This document shows, piece after piece, positions 48,066 to 57,967 of a DNA stretch of 59,668 nt. A model generated the notes under the pieces. That model ran no database searches. It was not told the DNA's origin and saw nothing but the letters and a program-made list of their open reading frames with translations. Within the stretch, counting starts at the first letter, position 1. Each line of letters begins with the position of its first letter. A program made the position numbers and the translations under genes. Source of the DNA: Crocosphaera sp. (GTDB lineage Bacteria > Cyanobacteriota > Cyanobacteriia > Cyanobacteriales > Microcystaceae); contig NZ_JASJEB010000015.1 in assembly GCF_030064895.1 (NCBI RefSeq), positions 1 through 59,668 on the forward strand, in the 5' to 3' direction.

Positions 48066-48377
48066 ATGCCAATTGCCGTTGGAATGATCGAAACAAAGGG
48101 TTTTCCTGCTGTCGTAGAAGCAGCAGATGCCATGGTAAAAGCAGCCCGTGTTACTTTAGTTGGTTACGAAAAAATTGGAAGCGGTCGTGTTACGGTCATT
48201 GTGCGCGGTGATGTTTCTGAAGTACAAGCGTCTGTAGCTGCTGGGATCGATAATGCTAACCGAGTCAATGGGGGAGAAGTTCTGTCTACCCACATTATTG
48301 CCCGTCCCCACGAAAACCTCGAGTACGTTCTACCCATTCGCTACACCGAGGAAGTAGAGCAATTTCGCTCCTATTAG
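48066..48377 (+). CDS. ccmK2: Carboxysome shell hexamer protein CcmK2
   Basis: BMC-domain protein of 103 residues forming hexameric tiles of the beta-carboxysome facets. [54 protein letters not shown] is the single BMC domain, and the pore loop KIGSGRV is intact. The order K2-K1-L-M-N and lengths 103/111 match Synechocystis. Naming K2/K1 rests on this length and order. Confidence 0.93.
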   Translation: MPIAVGMIETKGFPAVVEAADAMVKAARVTLVGYEKIGSGRVTVIVRGDVSEVQASVAAGIDNANRVNGGEVLSTHIIARPHENLEYVLPIRYTEEVEQFRSY

Positions 48378-48441
48378 CCGTCCTTTCCCACAATAACGGT
48401 TAATTAAACAATCAATGATCAATTATTAGGAGAAAAAACTC

Positions 48442-48777
48442 ATGTCAATTGCAGTTGGAATGGTAGAAACCCTTGGTTTTCCTGCTGTTGTCGAAGCAGC
48501 AGATGCAATGGTAAAAGCAGCCCGTGTGACCTTAGTTGGTTACGAAAAAATTGGAAGCGGTCGTGTTACCGTTATCGTACGGGGTGACGTTTCTGAAGTG
48601 CAAGCATCGGTTGGTGCGGGTATAGAGAACGCAAGACGAGTCAACGGTGGAGAAGTATTATCCAACCACATCATTGCCCGTCCCCACGAAAACCTCGAAT
48701 ATGTCTTACCCATTCGTTACACCGAAGCCGTAGAACAATTCCGTGAAAGTGTTAATCCTACCCCCTTACGACGGTGA
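48442..48777 (+). CDS. ccmK1: Carboxysome shell hexamer protein CcmK1
   Basis: 111-residue BMC protein, a close paralogue of the gene before it, with an extra C-terminal tail [11 protein letters not shown]. An AGGAG ribosome binding site lies just before the start. The pore KIGSGRV is the same. Together with CcmK2 it forms the shell facets. The high DNA similarity of the two genes suggests a local duplication. Confidence 0.93.
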   Translation: MSIAVGMVETLGFPAVVEAADAMVKAARVTLVGYEKIGSGRVTVIVRGDVSEVQASVGAGIENARRVNGGEVLSNHIIARPHENLEYVLPIRYTEAVEQFRESVNPTPLRR

Positions 48778-48799
48778 TAATTAGTCATCTCCCAACATA

Positions 48800-49105
48800 A
48801 TGCAAATTGCCAAAGTTCGAGGTACTGTTGTCAGTACCTACAAGACCCGCAGTTTAACTGGAACAAAGTTCTTATTGATTCAGTTTATGGATGCCCAAGG
48901 ACAACCGCTTCCCAAGTACGAGGTAGCAGGTGATCTCGTTGGTGCAGGAATCAATGAGTGGGTATTGGTATCAAGAGGCAGTGCTGCTCGCATTGACGAT
49001 GGTATGGAACGCCGTCCTCTCGATGCGTTGGTAGTGGGAATTATTGATACGGTTACGGTGGAAAATAATCGATTGTATAGCAAAAAAGACGAAGAACGAG
49101 GTTAA
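48800..49105 (+). CDS. ccmL: Carboxysome shell vertex protein CcmL
   Basis: 101-residue pentamer protein (EutN/CcmL family) that caps the twelve vertices of the carboxysome. The start MQIAKVRGTVVSTYKT and GVGINEW-like region (LVGAGINEWVLVSRGSAAR) are diagnostic. 22 bases after ccmK1. Confidence 0.95.
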   Translation: MQIAKVRGTVVSTYKTRSLTGTKFLLIQFMDAQGQPLPKYEVAGDLVGAGINEWVLVSRGSAARIDDGMERRPLDALVVGIIDTVTVENNRLYSKKDEERG

Positions 49106-49167
49106 AACCTTCATCAAAGTCTGCTAATAACTGATACTAAATTATAAAGAGGAGGACAAATATTGTC

Positions 49168-51171
49168 ATGGTAGTCCGCAAAAGGGCGGCACCCCCAACA
49201 CCCTGGTCACAAACACTCGCAGAACCCAAAATAGATGATAGTGCCTTTGTACATTCCTTTTCTAACCTGATTGGGGCTGTTGAGATCGGTGCTAATGTTT
49301 TAATAGCCCCAGGAACCTCCATCAGAGCCGATGAAGGTACACCTTTTTATATTGGTGAAGGCACAAACATCCAAGATGGTGTTGTCATTCATGGTCTAGA
49401 ACAAGGGCGGGTTGTGGGAGATGATGGCCGGGAATATTCCGTTTGGATCGGCAAAGAAGCTTGTATTACCCACATGGCACTGATCCACGGGCCGGCTTAT
49501 ATTGGTGACGGCTGTTTTATCGGGTTTCGCTCAACCGTATTCAATGCCAGAGTTGGTGATGGCTGTGTTATTATGATGCACGCCTTGATTCAGGATGTAG
49601 AGATTCCCCCAGGAAAATACGTCCCCTCTGGTGCAGTTATTACTAACCAACAACAAGCTGATCGCCTTCCTGAAGTAACAGATAGCGATCGGCACTTTGC
49701 CCATCATGTGGTGGAAGTCAACGAAGCGTTGCGGGTAGGATATCAATGCGCTGAAAATAACGCTTGTATCACCCCCATTCGTGGACAGTTAGGGCAGTCT
49801 ATAAAAGACATTAATCAGACTGATTATAGAAATTCGGTGACAAGTATGAGTTTAAGTTCGGACATTGTAGCTCAAGTACGTTCTTTACTGTCCCAAGGCT
49901 ATACCATTGGGGCAGAATATGCTAATAAGCGTCGTTTTAAAACAAAATCTTGGTTAACCGGTGGGACTTTTAATGGTCGCGCCGATCAAGTTTTAGCCAA
50001 CCTAGAAGGGTTTTTACAAGAGCATCAAGGGGAATATGTTCGCCTCTTAGGGGTTGATACAGGAGCAAAACGCCGTGTTCTCGAAGTGATTGTGCAACGG
50101 CCAGAAGATATCCCAGGAGAACCCAGTCGCATTACTACCACCAAAAACAACTCCAGTAATGGCCATGTTTCTATTACCAGCAACGGGAATGGAAATTTTG
50201 GCGGTGATATTGCTGACCAAGTTCGTGCCATACTCCATCAAGGGCATAAAATTGGCACAGAATATGCTAATAAGCGTCGTTTTCAGACTAAATCCTGGAA
50301 AACTGGACCTTCTATCAATAGTAACCGCGAATCTGAGGTTATTAACCAATTACAAAACGTTTTAGCCGAACACCAAGGGGAATATGTTCGTTTAATTGGT
50401 GTTGATCCTAACGCTAAATGTCGGGTATCGGAAACCATTATTCAACGTCCAGGAGAAGCAGGTAGCATTCAAAGTAATGGTGCTGTTGCCTCTCCCAGAG
50501 CAGCTAATATCGGTGCTGCGGCTAGTAGTGGTTTAAGTGCTGAGACTACCCAACAAGTGCGTTCCTTACTATCTCAAGGATATAAAATAGGCACAGAACA
50601 CGCCAATAAGCGTCGTTTCCGTACCAAGTCTTGGAAGAGTTGCGAGCCTATTAACAGCAACCGTGAAGCAGAGGTGCTTGCTGCTTTAGAAGCCTGTTTA
50701 GCCGAGCATAATGGGGAGTACGTTCGTTTAATTGGGATTGATACTCAAGCTAAACGCCGCGTCTTAGAAACCATTATTCAACGTCCTGGTCAAAATTCTA
50801 CTAATGGGGCCAGAACTGCTACCGTGACTGCACCTGCTCAAAGTTATAGTTATGCCAGCAGTAGTCGTGACAACAGCAATAGTAATGGTAATGGTGGTGT
50901 TGCTACCATGAACTTAACCACCGAGATAGTTTCTCAAGTGGGTTCGTTACTCAAGCAAGGGTATAAAATAGGCACAGAACACGCAAATAAGCGTCGTTTT
51001 CGTACCAAGTCTTGGCAAAGTTGCTCTCCTATCGATAGCATTCGTGAAGCAGATGTGCTTGCAGCTTTAGAAGCCTGTTTATCAGAACATCAAGGGGAAT
51101 ATGTCCGCTTGATCGGCATTGATACCCAAGCCAAACGCCGCGTCTTAGAAACCATTATTCAACGTCCATAA
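49168..51171 (+). CDS. ccmM: Carboxysome scaffold protein CcmM
   Basis: 667 residues. Residues ~1-200 are a gamma-carbonic-anhydrase-like left-handed beta helix ([32 protein letters not shown]). This is followed by four RuBisCO small-subunit-like (SSUL) repeats of ~85 residues, each with (I/T)GxE(Y/H)ANKRRF(K/Q/R)TKSW and EYVRLIG(V/I)D, separated by Ser/Asn/Gly linkers. The SSUL modules bind and condense RuBisCO. An in-frame ATG at 49846 ([11 protein letters not shown]), with a GTG three codons earlier, starts just before the first SSUL and is a candidate start for the short form known in other species; no strong SD is seen there. Confidence 0.95.
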   Translation: MVVRKRAAPPTPWSQTLAEPKIDDSAFVHSFSNLIGAVEIGANVLIAPGTSIRADEGTPFYIGEGTNIQDGVVIHGLEQGRVVGDDGREYSVWIGKEACITHMALIHGPAYIGDGCFIGFRSTVFNARVGDGCVIMMHALIQDVEIPPGKYVPSGAVITNQQQADRLPEVTDSDRHFAHHVVEVNEALRVGYQCAENNACITPIRGQLGQSIKDINQTDYRNSVTSMSLSSDIVAQVRSLLSQGYTIGAEYANKRRFKTKSWLTGGTFNGRADQVLANLEGFLQEHQGEYVRLLGVDTGAKRRVLEVIVQRPEDIPGEPSRITTTKNNSSNGHVSITSNGNGNFGGDIADQVRAILHQGHKIGTEYANKRRFQTKSWKTGPSINSNRESEVINQLQNVLAEHQGEYVRLIGVDPNAKCRVSETIIQRPGEAGSIQSNGAVASPRAANIGAAASSGLSAETTQQVRSLLSQGYKIGTEHANKRRFRTKSWKSCEPINSNREAEVLAALEACLAEHNGEYVRLIGIDTQAKRRVLETIIQRPGQNSTNGARTATVTAPAQSYSYASSSRDNSNSNGNGGVATMNLTTEIVSQVGSLLKQGYKIGTEHANKRRFRTKSWQSCSPIDSIREADVLAALEACLSEHQGEYVRLIGIDTQAKRRVLETIIQRP

Positions 51172-51449
51172 TAATCTGTAGAAGGGGTGAGGGAACTTAC
51201 CCCTCAATATTATCTAGGTTTTTTGAGAATTTATACCAATTTTCTGAAGTTCGGCTACACATCCCGTAGGAGTCAACGGCCGTTCACTCCTAAAGTGTAA
51301 ACTTATGTAGTTTAAGTTAAGAACAATGGTATTAGAAGTTAGAATTTAGAATTAATTTTTTCTGCATTCTAAATTACCTTAATCAAGTCGTTTTTGAGAA
51401 AAACCGGCGGAATATTGACTTACCCCTTCTCATTACCAGAGATAAAGTG
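51172..51449. other. ccmM-ccmN gap with palindromic repeat
   Basis: About 278 bases between ccmM and ccmN, longer than the other gaps of the operon. It holds the 26-base palindrome at 51267-51292 and otherwise no gene. Confidence 0.5.
51267..51292. repeat. 26-bp near-perfect palindrome
   Basis: TAGGAGT (51267-51273) and ACTCCTA (51286-51292) frame AACGGCCGTT, itself self-complementary; only one C/C position breaks the symmetry. CAACGGCCGTT-type palindromes are, from memory, dispersed REP-like repeats in related cyanobacteria. It lies inside the ccm operon. Confidence 0.75.
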
Positions 51450-52187
51450 ATGCCTTTACCCCTTATTCAACCACCCAGTCGTTCAGAAGTTTCGATTATT
51501 GGCGAGGTTATTATTCATGAGGGTGCGGTTGTCGCACCTGGAACTGTTTTGCAAGCTGCCCCTAATTGTCGTATTGTCATCTATCCGGGGGCCTGTATTG
51601 GTATGGGAACTTTAATTAATGCCTATAAAGGAGACATTGAAATTGAATCCGGTGCTATGTTAGGGGCAGGGGTTTTAATCGTTGGTCAAGGTAAAATTGG
51701 TCAAAATGTTTGTCTGGGTTCTTGTGTCACAGTCATTAATAATTCTATTGAGTCGGGAACCACCATCGAAGCTGGAACATTAATCGGTGATACTTCTCGT
51801 CAGTTGTCAAAACAAGAAACCGAAACTCCCAAACAAATTAAACCAGAAAATAATGGTTCTTCAGAAAATGGTCATTTAATTACCGATAATCATGAAAAGG
51901 ATGCTCAACCGAAGGAAACTGAGGAGAAAAAGCCTGAATTTGTGGAAGAAATAGAAGACTTATGGGCAGATACCCCACCCGAAATTGAGGAAGTTACAGA
52001 GGTTCCAAAAATTCCAGAAATTCCAGAAATTCCGACAAAACCTGATGTTCCTGCACAGACTAATAATGCTCCTGTAGTGGGTCAAGTTTATATTAATCAA
52101 TTATTATGCACTTTATTCCCCGATCGCCAAGCATTTAATCAATCTCAAAATAATTCTTCACAAAATTCTACTGACAAAAATAAATAA
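51450..52187 (+). CDS. ccmN: Carboxysome assembly protein CcmN
   Basis: Links the CcmM-RuBisCO core to the CcmK shell. I chose the ATG at 51450; a GTG just before it is in frame. Residues ~20-120 are hexapeptide repeats of a left-handed beta helix (VVAPGTVLQAAPNC, SGAMLGAGVLIVGQGKIGQNVCLGS). An acidic Pro/Glu-rich linker (IPEIPEIPTKPDVP) leads to the encapsulation peptide GQVYINQLLCTLFPDRQ at the C-terminus, which binds CcmK2. 245 residues. Confidence 0.93.
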   Translation: MPLPLIQPPSRSEVSIIGEVIIHEGAVVAPGTVLQAAPNCRIVIYPGACIGMGTLINAYKGDIEIESGAMLGAGVLIVGQGKIGQNVCLGSCVTVINNSIESGTTIEAGTLIGDTSRQLSKQETETPKQIKPENNGSSENGHLITDNHEKDAQPKETEEKKPEFVEEIEDLWADTPPEIEEVTEVPKIPEIPEIPTKPDVPAQTNNAPVVGQVYINQLLCTLFPDRQAFNQSQNNSSQNSTDKNK

Positions 52188-52291
52188 TCATTAGAGAGAT
52201 TAACGATATTTTAGACACACCTACCCTCTCATTCCTTTAATAGTAAAATGAACCTTGATAACCTTTGAATATAGTCGTCAAAATTTTTACT

Positions 52292-53320
52292 ATGCTAAGT
52301 CGTCTTATCGCTTTTGTAATGAGTGTGACTTTGCTTTTGTTTGCCTATCCTAATACAACCAAAGCAGATACATTATCGGACAAAACTACATTTATCGTTT
52401 ATGGTGATTTACCTTACATGATCACCCTAGCTGATGGTAGAACCGATGAAGAAGTTTTCTTTGAAGAGATTATTCCCGCTATTAATGAACATGAGGAAGT
52501 CCCTTTTGTTATTCATCTGGGTGATCTAAGTCGACCTGAATATACCTGTTCTGATGAGTTACTACAATCATTTAAAGACGTTTGGGACAATGATATTGAT
52601 AAACCGATCTTTTATACCCCAGGGGATAATGACTGGACAGACTGCGACAGAGAAAAATTAAGCAACCCTCAAAGTGAGTTAGCAAGGTTGGCATCGGTTC
52701 GGAAAATCTTTTTTAGTGAACCAAAAACCCTCGATCCTGAGTGGCAATATGAACAAAACTCGGATCTTCCAGAAAATGCACTTTGGATCTATGACGGAGT
52801 TTTATTTGTCACCGAACATATGATTGGTACAAATAATGGTCGGGATGAGATTTTGCAAGATGATCCAGCAACCATTTTAGCTGAGGTGGAGAAACGAGAT
52901 CAAGCAAACAGAGAATGGCTTGACTATGCCTTCTATCTTGCTCAAAATAATAATGTTGAAGCGGTGGTTCTTGCCAGTCATTTAGATCCCTTTGGCGCTG
53001 AAAATGGGGAAAATGACGCTTTTACACGGTGTACTAATAAACCTGCTTATGCAGGATTTTGCCAGCAGATCCAAACCTTTGCCCATAAGCTCCAAAAACC
53101 CGTATTATACGTTCATGGAGATACCAATGCTTATTGTTATGATAAACCCTTCAACGCAGAATTAGCCCCTAATATTTGGCGGTTAAACGCTCCTGGAGAC
53201 ATCAAATACATTGATGCTTCCTTGATCTCTTATGATCGTTCTAATCAGGATCTTCCCTTTGAAGTAACAGGGTTACTCTCAGGAGAAGTTCCCCCGGAAA
53301 TTTGTGATTATAGTCGCTAA
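52292..53320 (+). CDS. Secreted calcineurin-like metallophosphoesterase
   Basis: I chose the ATG at 52292 (MLSRLIAFVMSVTLLLFAYP), which opens a signal peptide ending near TTKADT; the longer frame starts with TTG. The fold shows metallophosphatase blocks FIVYGDLPY, VIHLGDLSRPEY, YTPGDNDWTDC, VVLASHLDPFG and VLYVHGDTNAYCY, in family order with Asp/His/Asn ligands. The first block lacks the usual DxH histidine, so metal binding may differ. Six or more Cys suggest extracytoplasmic disulphides. Substrate unknown. Confidence 0.8.
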   Translation: MLSRLIAFVMSVTLLLFAYPNTTKADTLSDKTTFIVYGDLPYMITLADGRTDEEVFFEEIIPAINEHEEVPFVIHLGDLSRPEYTCSDELLQSFKDVWDNDIDKPIFYTPGDNDWTDCDREKLSNPQSELARLASVRKIFFSEPKTLDPEWQYEQNSDLPENALWIYDGVLFVTEHMIGTNNGRDEILQDDPATILAEVEKRDQANREWLDYAFYLAQNNNVEAVVLASHLDPFGAENGENDAFTRCTNKPAYAGFCQQIQTFAHKLQKPVLYVHGDTNAYCYDKPFNAELAPNIWRLNAPGDIKYIDASLISYDRSNQDLPFEVTGLLSGEVPPEICDYSR

Positions 53321-53410
53321 ACTTTCAATAAAAATAACTTTTGATAAAGCTAAGAAAAGAAAATAATGTTTTAAACAGTTGATTAACAATTTAATAACCC
53401 AAAAAAAGAC

Positions 53411-53833
53411 ATGGAAGAATTATTTACATTAAAAGAATTATTGCTGTCAGGAAATGTGACGGATGCTTTAGTATTGGTTGAGGAATTGACAGAAATGAGC
53501 AAAGATGATAAGCTCAACAAAATTTTTAGTTTTGGTAAAATTCTGCTTTTACATCTTATTAAACAAGCAGCAGAAAAAAGAAAAACACGCTCATGGGATT
53601 TATCTATTGCTAATGCAGTCAAAGAAATTCAACGAACCAATAAACGACGTAAAACTAAGGGATATTATCTTACGAGAGAAGAGTTAGAAGAGACCCTAGA
53701 AGATGCTTATGATTTAGGTTTAAAAGCTGCTGCAAAAGAAGCTTTTGAAGGTAAATATGAAGCTAAAGAACTTGCAGAAATGGTTAATAAAAGAGCAATT
53801 ATTGATGAAGCAATAGACTTGATTTATAGTTGA
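53411..53833 (+). CDS. DUF29 family protein (140 aa)
   Basis: All-alpha protein of 140 residues with MEELFTLKELLLSGNVTDALVLVEELTEMSKDDKLNKIFSFGKILLLHLIKQ, the pattern I associate with DUF29, a large cyanobacterial family. No known function. KRRKTKGYYLTREELEETLEDAYDLGLKAA is the second helical block. It stands between a phosphoesterase and a Uma2 gene. Confidence 0.75.
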   Translation: MEELFTLKELLLSGNVTDALVLVEELTEMSKDDKLNKIFSFGKILLLHLIKQAAEKRKTRSWDLSIANAVKEIQRTNKRRKTKGYYLTREELEETLEDAYDLGLKAAAKEAFEGKYEAKELAEMVNKRAIIDEAIDLIYS

Positions 53834-53968
53834 TTTTATTTTTTATTTATCAGTATAGTCTAACATATATAAAATTAATTCTTGTAAACAATGTCAACTA
53901 ACTCTTAAAAATTTGCTATATTTACTAAATAGATTATCATATTATTTAGAAGTCAAAAAATACTTGCT

Positions 53969-54532
53969 ATGACTACTATTTTAGATTTGAAACCACTAAT
54001 TAAGTTGACATCAGAAGATTTTTATAAACTCTGTCAAATTAATCGAGACATACCCTTAGAATTAAGTCGTAATGGAGAGTTGATTATTATGTCACCTGTT
54101 GGTGGAGAAAGGGGAAATCAAGAAGCTAATTTAATCACTGATGTAAGTATTTGGAATCGTCAAAATAAGTTAGGTTTTGTATTTAGTTCATCTACTATTT
54201 TTGATTTAGCTAACGGGGGTAAACGATCTCCTGATGTTGCTTGGATAAAAAAGGAAAGATGGGAAAGTTTAACTCTTGAACAAAGGCAAAAATTTCCCCC
54301 TATTTGTCCTGATTTTGTAATTGAATTACGTTCTCCTAGTGATCGATTAAAACCGTTACAAGACAAAATGCAAGAGTATTTAGATGCTGGTTTAAAATTA
54401 GGATGGTTAATTAATCCCCAAGATAATAATGTGGAAATTTATCGTACGAATCAATCAGTAGAAGTTTTAAGTTTACCTGTTTCTTTATCAGGGGAAGATG
54501 TTTTACCTAATTTTGATTTATTAGTTGAATAG
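53969..54532 (+). CDS. Uma2 family (DUF820) nuclease-like protein
   Basis: 187 residues of the PD-(D/E)xK superfamily. GELIIMSPVGGERGNQEANL is the typical N-terminal block, then RSPDVAWIKKERW (catalytic Asp), FVIELRSPSDRLKPLQDKMQEYLDAG (E-x-R/K), and LGWLINPQDNNVEIYR. Cyanobacteria carry many of these. Activity and target unknown. Similar to the gene at 58748 (other strand), so a pair flanks the TIR-STAND gene. Confidence 0.85.
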   Translation: MTTILDLKPLIKLTSEDFYKLCQINRDIPLELSRNGELIIMSPVGGERGNQEANLITDVSIWNRQNKLGFVFSSSTIFDLANGGKRSPDVAWIKKERWESLTLEQRQKFPPICPDFVIELRSPSDRLKPLQDKMQEYLDAGLKLGWLINPQDNNVEIYRTNQSVEVLSLPVSLSGEDVLPNFDLLVE

Positions 54533-54760
54533 TTGAGGGAAAATAATCATATTGAAAAGTTAATTGCAAAAAAATGTTGCTATAATTAATTCAAATAGAA
54601 ATGATACAAAACTTTCCTAATGTATTTTTAGCATAGTGAAAATCCTGCTCATACTCCTCTTTCTCAAACTTATTTAAAACAACTATATATCCTTATTTTC
54701 ATTCCAAGAAAACAATAACCTCATTAACTGCTTAAGCAAAATATGTAGTGCTATGATAAT

Positions 54761-57044
54761 TTAGCCAAAGCCTTTTGGTTTTTTAGATGACTTACTAGAT
54801 TTCTTCGATTTTACCTTATTACTTCGCTTAATACACTCCTCTAGTTTCTGTTGATAAAAATCAATGTTTTTATCTTCCCTTACTCTACAATTTTCAACGG
54901 CTTTCTCATAAAAATAAATTGCTTTTTTAAATTGTCTTGTACGGTTATAAAATTTTCCCAGATGTTCATAACAGTGTACCATCTCAGGGTGATCAGTTTT
55001 TAGTAATTTTTCCCAAATACTGTTACATTCCAATAACATTTTTTCAGTTTGATCATTATTTTTCTTTTGCCAATCGTAACAAGCACCAAGACTCAAGAAA
55101 GATTGTCCAACAAGATAAGATTCCTCTCCAAGCTCTTCCCGTCTTAGTTGTAAAGAAAATCTATAACTTTTTTCTGCTTCCGAATATTTCTCTAAATCTT
55201 CTAAAATTAAACCTAAATTATTATGTATATTTGACACCATAGATTTAATTTCTTTATCATGACTATTTTCATCAATTTTGCATAGCTCTAAAGAATATTT
55301 AGTACATTTCTCTGCCTCTAATAAAAACTGTTTTCGTTGAGATAACTGTGGAAGACTTGTCAAGTTTTGAGCTAAATTCCAGAATGCACTTCCTAAAGTG
55401 TTAAAACTATTAGCAATAACTATATTAAGAGAAGTAGCAGAACTAATCGTAATTTTTGTTCTACTAGATTGAGGTAGAAGTTTTTTAGCTATGTTTATTG
55501 CCTCTTTTGCCAGGGTAATGGCTTCTTCCGTTTTTTGGACATGGATATAAGATGTTGCTAACAAATTAAGTGATTCACAATATTCTATTGAGCTAGTTAA
55601 ATGAAATTTTTGATAGAGTTGATTAATTTTCAGTGATATTTGTTCTACTTTTTCATACAAACCTTTATAAAAATATTGAGAAGCGATAACTTCTAACGCC
55701 TTCAATGCTTTAGGCTCTAAATAATCTAGTTGGAGTTGTAACTCAAATAATTCAACCACAATTTTTTCAGCCTCATCCAGTTTATTTTCGATAATATATA
55801 AACATGCTAAATGATCAAGTCCTAAACGATAATTGAGATGTTTGGGATCGAGAATACGCTTATTGAGTTCCAATGCTTGTACTAAATAATTCTCTGCTTC
55901 TTCATATCTTTTCATATACATATATAAAGACCCTAAATTCTTAGCTGCTTGACTAAAAATTGCTTGAGCAAAAGATGATTTATCTTGAATATCTTTTTCA
56001 ACAATCTCTAATATCAGTTTGTAACAATTTTCAGCTTTTTGGTATTTTTTTATTGATTGATAAACTAATGCTAAATTATTATTTACTAAGATAAATACAA
56101 TTACTTTTTGAGCAATTTCTTTTTTATTATTTGATTCAATATTTATATTAGAGAGCATCCCAATTTTGCATCTCAGTTTTTTTAAGAGGTGCTGAAACCC
56201 TTGGGCGATAATTACTAGGGGTGATGCTTTTACAAAAATGGGATGCTTTCTTATATTATATTCGTTTGAAAGAATCCAATTAATTGTAGAATAGTATAAA
56301 GTAGTTAAGATTTCTTCAGCTTCCTTATATTTTTCCATTTGCCGATAAGTATCACCTATTGCGTTAGTTATCATCATTGTTTCATGATGATTTTTTCCCA
56401 GACATTTTTTGGCGATTGATAAAGCTTTCTCTAATAATTTTAATGCTTCGTGATATTCATATATATCCTTTAAAGCAAGTGAAAAATCATTATAAAGAAC
56501 CATCAAATGTATATCACCTTCCCCAAATTTATTTTTAGTAATATCTATATACTCTCTAAAATATTGAATTGCTTGAGGGTAAAAACCTTGACTCACATAA
56601 AAACTATTAATTGCCTTAATCGGTAAATTCCAATCACTAGGAATTACACTATTATAATCATCAACAATATAATCATAGTGGTATTGAGTAATCTGTTTAA
56701 TATGAGGAATTAGTGGTTTTAAATATTCTATTTTTTCGGGTGATAATGTAGTGTAAGTAAACCTTTCAGATTTTTCAACTAATAGCTTACAATAATCTTG
56801 TTTTGCTCTTAGCATAAACTTAGATTCATCTAGTTTCTCTCTCAGATAAAGATGAATTAGACTATGAAGTTCATATTCAGTATTGGCTATTTGCTTAACT
56901 AAGTTTAAATTAACTAAACTATCCATTAACCATTCTTCTATATCATCTTCATCTTCATTAGGAAATAACTCGTTAATCCATGTTTGTTGAATAGGAGCAA
57001 TAGCAAATAAGCTAAGCGAAAGAGCTAAATTTTGAATTTTGTTA
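54761..57044 (-). pseudogene. TPR sensor part of a split TIR-NB-ARC-TPR gene
   Basis: This is the C-terminal part. It continues (after removal of the 103-bp element) from NKIQNLALSLSLFAIAPIQQTW, through the winged-helix end of NB-ARC (DSLVNLNLVKQIANTEYELHSLIHLYLREKL), to about ten TPR-like helix pairs (YNDFSLALKDIYEYHEALKLLEKAL; LGLILEDLEKYSEAEKSYRFSLQLRREELG) and a basic KSKKSSKSSKKPKGFG end. The TPR set is the likely ligand sensor. The first Met of the open frame (56926) has no ribosome binding site and lies after the WH start, so it is a severed 3' part, not a proven gene. Confidence 0.85.
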
Positions 57045-57147
57045 TAGCAATAGACAGGCTAGTTAGGACACATAAATTATATTTTAAGGGAACAGGGAAC
57101 AGGGAACAGGGAACAGAAAAATGTCCTAATAGCTTTGGCGACTGCTA
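57045..57147. mobile_element. 103-bp MITE (type C), copy 2, inside a TIR-NB-ARC-TPR gene
   Basis: Identical to 12614-12716 over all 103 bases. TA flanks both sides (57043-57044, 57148-57149). It enters the minus-strand gene between codons for PET and NKIQ; excision of the element and one TA restores the frame. It ends the NB-ARC frame at 57077 by adding IAVAKAIRTFFCSLFPVPC. Confidence 0.92.
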
Positions 57148-57967
57148 TAGTTTCTGGTTCATTTTCTAATTCATACCAACTTAAATCAAAAGCAACTTTA
57201 ACACCATATTTTGCTGTCATTTCAGGATGAGGTTTACTTAATAAACTATTATCTTTTAAACCTCTTTCTTTTAACTTTTCTCTAGCCTTTTTTATTGTCC
57301 ATCTCCGTCTTTTTAATAGTCTCGCTATTAATTCTAAAGCCAAAGGTAAATATCCTAAATCTTGACAAAGTAATTTTGATTCCTCAAGTTCTGTATTAAT
57401 TCTCTCATCGCCAACATAAGATCGTAATAAATCAAGGGAAGCGTCTTCAGAAAATTCTTCTAAAGGAATATTCTCTATAGTATCGGATAAGTATTTACAG
57501 CGAGTTGTAATAATTACTTTAAATTTTTTGAATTCATAGGGTGGTAAATATTCAAAAAAATCTTCAGCATTGCGTACATCATCAAAAATAATCAAGACAT
57601 CCCCATTAATCCAATTCTGCCAGCAATCTTGTACTTTTTCAACAGGAGTTGTTCCACTGGGTTCACCTAATTTAAGTTTAATCTTGAAAAAACTTATAAT
57701 ATCGGCACTTGGATCATTTCCTTTAACATTTACCCAACATATCCCACCTTGATAAGTTCCTTTTTTATATTCTTGCCAAGCATATCGTAAAGCAAGTTCT
57801 GTTTTGCCAATTCCTCCCATTCCTGAGAGAGTGGAAATAGCGACTATGTCAGCTTTTTCTAGCTTGTTACATAACTCATTTAAATCTGTTTCTCGTCCTA
57901 CAAATTTAGCAATACCACTATTTTTTAGATTTTGAGGAATTAAACGATCTAATTGATCTTTTTTTTT
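57077..57967 (-). pseudogene. NB-ARC ATPase part of a split TIR-NB-ARC-TPR gene
   Basis: The frame runs from the A9 tract (57959-57967) through DQLDRLIPQNLKNSG and FVGRETDLNELCNKL to Walker A SGMGGIGKTELALRYA, Walker B DVLIIFDDV, sensor VIITTRCKYL and GLPLAL-like LGYLPLALELIARLL, then KVAFDLSWYELENEPET. The first Met of the open frame lies within Walker A, so it cannot start its own protein. It must be entered from the TIR frame by a -1 shift. It ends in the inserted element at 57077. Confidence 0.88.

Noticed and set aside
57077-57820. Stand-alone NB-ARC gene starting at MGGIGKT
   Set aside because: The Met is within Walker A; the conserved region upstream (FVGRETDLNEL) would be lost. Frame continuity with the TIR gene by a -1 shift is a better explanation.
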